From Tumulicola sp039922955 (lineage in GTDB: Bacteria > Vulcanimicrobiota > Vulcanimicrobiia > Vulcanimicrobiales > Vulcanimicrobiaceae): a stretch of DNA of 10,659 bases. Each line of letters starts with the position of its first letter. The first letter of the stretch is position 1. Shown one piece after another: positions 7,895-10,659 of the stretch. Position numbers and translations under genes: made by a program. The notes beneath the pieces were generated by a model. It did no database searches, was not told the origin of the DNA, and saw only the letters and a list, made by a program, of their open reading frames with translations. The stretch is taken from NCBI GenBank assembly GCA_039922955.1, contig JBDTDR010000141.1, positions 1-10,659 of the forward strand, read 5' to 3'.

Positions 7895-9123
7895 TCGATC
7901 GGCGTCAACGTCAGCGATAGGATGGCTCCGCTTTCACGATAGCCGACGGTTGCCCACCACTGACCGGAGGCAAACGTCATCCGGTATTTGTCGTACGTAC
8001 CGCCGCTGCGGGCCGAGCGTTCGACGAACTCGATCGAGACGAGCCGCCCGAACGCGGCGAAGCCGGAGGTTTGCGCGATGGCCGATAGAGCGGTAGTGAT
8101 GCGCGGGTCTTCGTTCTGCGGCGGACGCGACGCAACGGCGTACGAGTTCGGATCCCTGGGTGGGTTTAGCAGTGCGACGATGCTCTCGGTCAGTGGCGTC
8201 AGATCGACGGCATCCCGATTGGCCAGGACGGCGACCTCCAATCCGTCGTCGAGCACGAGCGCGTCCTCACTCGAGAAACCGCCGACGTAGCCGGGGTGCT
8301 CGATCGTCCGGTGCCCGTACCAATTCGGAACGAAAAAGCCGAAGCCGTAGTGCGTGAGGATTCCGTTGCGGAGTTTGCCCGACGCCGCCATCATGGCGAA
8401 CGCCGGAGCCGGGACGACTCGTCCGGTTCGCAGATCTTCGAGCCAGCGCAGCAAATCCGGCACGTTCGAAACCATTGCGGCCGCGCCGAACGTACGATCC
8501 GCATCGCCGGCGTTGCGCGGCACCTCTTCCCAGGCGCCGTGCCAAGCGTATCCGAGCGCGACGTTCGATGCAAACGGCGGCACGTCGAGTCCCGTCGAAA
8601 CCAACTCGAACGGCGCCGTGATGCGTTCGCGCAGCAGCGTAGGGTAGGCGACCCCACCGGCGCTTTGCAAAACCATGCCGAGCAGCAGATAGTTAGCATT
8701 GTCGTATTGCCACCCGGTTCCGGGATCGAAGGCCGGCGGAGCGCCGGCAGCGGCGATACCGCTGGTTTGCCCGAGGAGCTGCGCGATGGTCGCGCTTCCG
8801 GAGGCTCCGGCCGTTGCCGGCAGATACCGGCCCACGGGATCGCCGAGGGTAATCTTTCCAGCCGCGACGTCTTGGAGTATCAGCGCCGCGGTGAACTGCT
8901 TGGTGATCGATCCGATGCGGTAGATCGTGTAACCGTCAGCGGGCAACCGGCGTCCGACGTCGCGCACGCCGTAGCCGCGCAGGTACGCGCGCGTTCCGCG
9001 GCGCGCGATTCCGAGCGAGAGCCCCGGAACGTGCCGGTCGCGCATGAGCCGCTCCACGAGCGCGTCGATTTGCGACTGCTGCATCTGCGAAAGCGCTAGC
9101 AGCGCAGCGAAAAGGAGATGCAC
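7891..9123 (-). CDS. Beta-lactamase-fold serine hydrolase (class C / peptidase S12 type), exported
   Basis: This protein of about 410 residues belongs to the PF00144 serine hydrolases (class C beta-lactamase, D-Ala-D-Ala peptidase and esterase relatives). Numbered from GTG 9123, the active-site motifs are S72-I-T-K75 in IGSITKQF, Y140-D-N142 in YDNANYLLLG, and H276-P-G in place of KTG. The HxG form is usual for esterase- or peptidase-like members, so antibiotic hydrolysis is not implied. Residues about 330-410 form an extra C-terminal beta-rich domain common in this group. The N-terminal LLFAALLALS segment looks like a signal peptide. The start is uncertain: GTG 9123 gives a very short n-region, while an in-frame TTG at 9225 adds 34 Arg-rich residues and extends the hydrophobic stretch; neither has a Shine-Dalgarno. 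The region between SxxK and YxN is unusually short. It is the first gene of the operon and its stop overlaps the GH125 ATG. Confidence 0.88.
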   Translation of the reverse strand: MHLLFAALLALSQMQQSQIDALVERLMRDRHVPGLSLGIARRGTRAYLRGYGVRDVGRRLPADGYTIYRIGSITKQFTAALILQDVAAGKITLGDPVGRYLPATAGASGSATIAQLLGQTSGIAAAGAPPAFDPGTGWQYDNANYLLLGMVLQSAGGVAYPTLLRERITAPFELVSTGLDVPPFASNVALGYAWHGAWEEVPRNAGDADRTFGAAAMVSNVPDLLRWLEDLRTGRVVPAPAFAMMAASGKLRNGILTHYGFGFFVPNWYGHRTIEHPGYVGGFSSEDALVLDDGLEVAVLANRDAVDLTPLTESIVALLNPPRDPNSYAVASRPPQNEDPRITTALSAIAQTSGFAAFGRLVSIEFVERSARSGGTYDKYRMTFASGQWWATVGYRESGAILSLTLTPIE

Positions 9124-9237
9124 TACGGATACGAATGCGTGCCGATCGCTCTCGTCATGAAACCGAGCCTTCGTCTTGCGGCTTCTCCGGCCCCGCAGAA
9201 GGTTCGCTCGCGGCCCGAGCCGCAATCATGCAAGGCT
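9124..9237. promoter_or_regulatory. Divergent spacer between serine hydrolase and meaB
   Basis: This is the only place where the minus-strand operon and the plus-strand meaB-mutase pair can have their promoters. Third-codon-position GC in all open frames here is lower than in the flanking genes, which supports non-coding status. I see no convincing -35/-10 pair on either strand, no strong operator palindrome and no riboswitch. If either gene uses its longer start (TTG 9225 on minus; ATG 9157 or 9118 on plus), the two coding regions would overlap head to head here. Confidence 0.4.
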
Positions 9238-10272
9238 TTGGCATCTCAACCTTCTTCCGACGAGTTATTGCGCGCTTTCCGCGAACGCAAGCCGCGCGCG
9301 CTGGCTCGCGCGATTTCGTGGTCGGAGTCCGGCCGCGGTGCCGACCTGATTCGGCGACTCTACTCGGAGACCGGCCGCGCGATGACGATCGGGCTCACGG
9401 GTCCGCCCGGCGTTGGAAAGTCGACGCTCTCGTCGGCGCTGGTGCGTAAGGCGCGATCGCTGGGCAAGAGCGTGGGCGTCGTTTCGGTCGATCCTACCTC
9501 CCCGTTTTCGCACGGCGCGTTGCTCGGCGATCGTATCCGATTGACCGAACATTTTACCGACGCGGCGGTGTTCATTCGCTCGATGGCGAGTCGCGGGCAT
9601 CTGGGCGGCGTCGCGGGCGCAACGGCCGATGCCGTCGCGTTGATGGATGCGTTCGGTTTGGACGTCGTGCTGATCGAAACGGTCGGCGTCGGCCAGAGTG
9701 AGATCGAGGTTGCGGAGTTGGCGCACACGACTCTCGTCGCGCTGCAGCCCGGCAGCGGCGATTCGATCCAAGTTCTCAAGGCCGGCATCATGGAAATCGC
9801 CGACGTCTTCGTCGTCAACAAAGCCGATCACCCGATGGCCAATCAGCTCCGGCGGGAGATTCGTTCGATGATGGAAATGCTGAGCTTTCCGGCCTGGGTC
9901 CCCGAACTCGTGATGACGCAAGCGCTTACGGGCGAAGGCATCGACGGACTGTGGGCGGCGATCGAGCGGCACGTTGCCTATCTGAACGCGACCGGCGAGA
10001 TCGCGGAAAGACGCCGCGAAGCGTTTCTCCATCAGGTGCGCCAGCTCGCGCTGGGGCAGCTTCAGAAGCGTCTCGACGGCGTGCTCGAGCACGAGCCGGT
10101 CGCTGGAATCGACCCGTATGCGGCCGCCGACCGCGTTCTTGCGACCTTCGGCGTGCCCGGCGCCGACGACGCCGGGGCCGGCGACGGCGCGCAACCCGCC
10201 CGGCGGCCGCGGGCCACCGTCAAGGGTTTAACCTCGGCAACCGAGCGCCGGGATCGGCTCGGCAAAGAGTGA
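9238..10272 (+). CDS. meaB: MeaB/ArgK-type GTPase, methylmalonyl-CoA mutase chaperone
   Basis: This 344-residue P-loop GTPase of the G3E/MeaB family gates adenosylcobalamin loading into methylmalonyl-CoA mutase and protects or reactivates it, in the cytosol. Motifs numbered from TTG 9238: Walker A GPPGVGKS (55-62), VDPTSPFSHGALLGDRIRL (84-102), the switch region ETVGVGQSE (147-155) and NKAD (194-197) for guanine recognition. The C-terminal helical arm with IDPYAAADRVLATFG (291-305) matches the dimerisation end of the family. A further 39 residues, low-complexity then basic (about 306-344), go beyond the usual end. TTG 9238 puts eight residues before DELLRAFRERKPRALARAI, matching the family's N-terminus; in-frame ATGs at 9157 and 9118 would add non-conserved sequence with weaker codon bias. 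The Shine-Dalgarno is poor (AAGG only 2 nt from the start). The next gene is the mutase itself, 82 nt downstream, which strongly supports the assignment. Confidence 0.93.
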   Translation: MASQPSSDELLRAFRERKPRALARAISWSESGRGADLIRRLYSETGRAMTIGLTGPPGVGKSTLSSALVRKARSLGKSVGVVSVDPTSPFSHGALLGDRIRLTEHFTDAAVFIRSMASRGHLGGVAGATADAVALMDAFGLDVVLIETVGVGQSEIEVAELAHTTLVALQPGSGDSIQVLKAGIMEIADVFVVNKADHPMANQLRREIRSMMEMLSFPAWVPELVMTQALTGEGIDGLWAAIERHVAYLNATGEIAERRREAFLHQVRQLALGQLQKRLDGVLEHEPVAGIDPYAAADRVLATFGVPGADDAGAGDGAQPARRPRATVKGLTSATERRDRLGKE

Positions 10273-10318
10273 GGCGCTTGGGGAGAATCCGGCGGCTCCG
10301 TCGAAGCGCCACGCTTCG
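10273..10318 (+). promoter_or_regulatory. Two mutually exclusive hairpins in the meaB-mutase spacer
   Basis: Immediately after the meaB stop, GGCGCTT (10273-10279) is perfectly complementary to AAGCGCC (10304-10310). An alternative stem pairs CGAAGCG (10302-10308) with CGCTTCG (10312-10318) around a 3-nt loop. The two share 10304-10308, so only one can form at a time. Neither is followed by a T-run, so neither is a classical terminator. The element lies about 37 nt before the mutase start and could tune its expression or mark an mRNA processing point. Chance occurrence in GC-rich DNA is possible. Confidence 0.35.
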
Positions 10319-10341
10319 GTAGCGAACGAACCTCCAGAGAA

Positions 10342-10349
10342 GAGGAAAG
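10342..10349 (+). promoter_or_regulatory. Shine-Dalgarno site of the mutase gene
   Basis: GAGGAAAG ends 5 nt before TTG 10355 and 14 nt before the in-frame ATG 10364. Normal spacing favours TTG as the start. CCTC at 10331-10334 could pair weakly with GAGG at 10342-10345. Confidence 0.6.
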
Positions 10350-10354
10350 TCACT

Positions 10355-10659
10355 TTGGCCAAAATGATCGAGCGCCCCAGCGGCCCGGGCGCGGCAGCGG
10401 ATCCGGATTTCGAAGAGCAAGAGCGGCGCTGGGAGCGGGCCTCGGGCAAGGGTAAGCCGCGCCGCGGCGCCGGGTCGGGTGCGGTCGATCGCACCATCTC
10501 GGACGTCCCGCTCAAGACGGCGTACGGTCCCGAGGATACGGCGCATCTCGACCTGGCGCGCGATCTCGCGTGGCCCGGCGAATATCCGTACACGCGCGGC
10601 ATCCATCCCAACGGGTATCGCGATCGCCTCTGGACGATGCGCCAGTTCGCCGGCTTCGG
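10355..10659 (+). CDS. Methylmalonyl-CoA mutase large subunit, N-terminal part (partial)
   Basis: This frame starts at TTG 10355 and runs off the right edge after 101 codons. The mutase interconverts (R)-methylmalonyl-CoA and succinyl-CoA with adenosylcobalamin and links propionyl-CoA metabolism to the TCA cycle. The segment around LKTAYGPEDTAHLDLARDLA, followed by WPGEYPYTRGIHPNGYRDR and LWTMRQFAGF, is the unmistakable start of the substrate-binding TIM-barrel domain, including the PYTRG and WTMRQ(Y/F)AGFG signatures. About 45 residues of charged, Arg/Lys-rich leader come before it. The B12-binding domain is not in the window, so it cannot be told whether this is a full-length protein or the large subunit of a split enzyme, nor whether it is a relative such as isobutyryl-CoA mutase. 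The adjacent meaB gene supports a mutase in the MCM group. Confidence 0.93.
   Translation, partial: MAKMIERPSGPGAAADPDFEEQERRWERASGKGKPRRGAGSGAVDRTISDVPLKTAYGPEDTAHLDLARDLAWPGEYPYTRGIHPNGYRDRLWTMRQFAGF

Noticed and set aside
9112..9120. AAGGAG directly followed by ATG 9118 as a meaB start
   Set aside because: There is no spacer between the Shine-Dalgarno-like sequence and the ATG, the added residues are not conserved in the family, and the site lies within the antisense serine hydrolase coding region.
10241..10262. CCGAGC/GCTCGG inverted repeat as a terminator for meaB
   Set aside because: It is inside the meaB coding sequence, with a 10-nt loop and no T-run afterwards.
10273..10354. Cobalamin riboswitch before the B12-dependent mutase
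   Set aside because: The spacer is only 82 nt, far shorter than known cobalamin aptamers, and I see no B12-box-like sequence.

Overview
The window is a gene-dense stretch of a high-GC bacterial chromosome, roughly low-to-mid 60s % GC by eye. It shows bacterial Shine-Dalgarno sites, frequent GTG and TTG starts and 4-nt gene overlaps. The gene set (a bacterial tricorn protease, a GH125 mannosidase, DUF2723 and GT39-type membrane transferases, and a B12-dependent mutase) would fit a poorly cultured phylum such as Eremiobacterota (WPS-2) or a relative. No marker gene is present, so that placement is weak inference. There are no tRNA or rRNA genes, insertion sequences, CRISPR arrays or phage genes.

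Layout. Positions 3-140 (+) hold the last 45 codons of a gene that begins outside the window, probably a phosphoesterase / phospholipase C-like protein. It converges on a five-gene minus-strand cluster running from about 9123 down to 162. In transcription order the cluster is: an exported beta-lactamase-fold serine hydrolase (7891-9123), an exported GH125 alpha-mannosidase (6470-7894), a cytosolic tricorn protease (3202-6429), a DUF2723/TMEM260-like polytopic membrane protein (1682-3205) and a GT39/PMT_2-family membrane glycosyltransferase (162-1685). Three of the four junctions are 4-nt stop/start overlaps (ATGA, GTGA, TTGA) with no visible Shine-Dalgarno. The fourth is a 40-nt gap with a clear AAGGAG site before the tricorn gene. 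This is almost certainly one operon.

A spacer of about 114 bp (9124-9237) separates this operon from a divergent plus-strand pair: a MeaB/ArgK-type GTPase (9238-10272) and the start of the methylmalonyl-CoA mutase large subunit (10355 to the window edge). MeaB is the known chaperone and reactivator of this B12-dependent mutase, so the pair is a propionyl-/methylmalonyl-CoA pathway module unrelated to the minus-strand operon. The 82-nt spacer between the two genes contains two mutually exclusive short hairpins.

The most interesting content is the minus-strand operon. It combines two membrane enzymes of the polyprenol-sugar-using (O-mannosyltransferase-like) class, one exported mannosidase, one exported serine hydrolase and one giant cytosolic protease. 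A protein O-mannosylation and mannoprotein turnover system is a reasonable hypothesis, but only the co-linearity and the family assignments are visible in the sequence.
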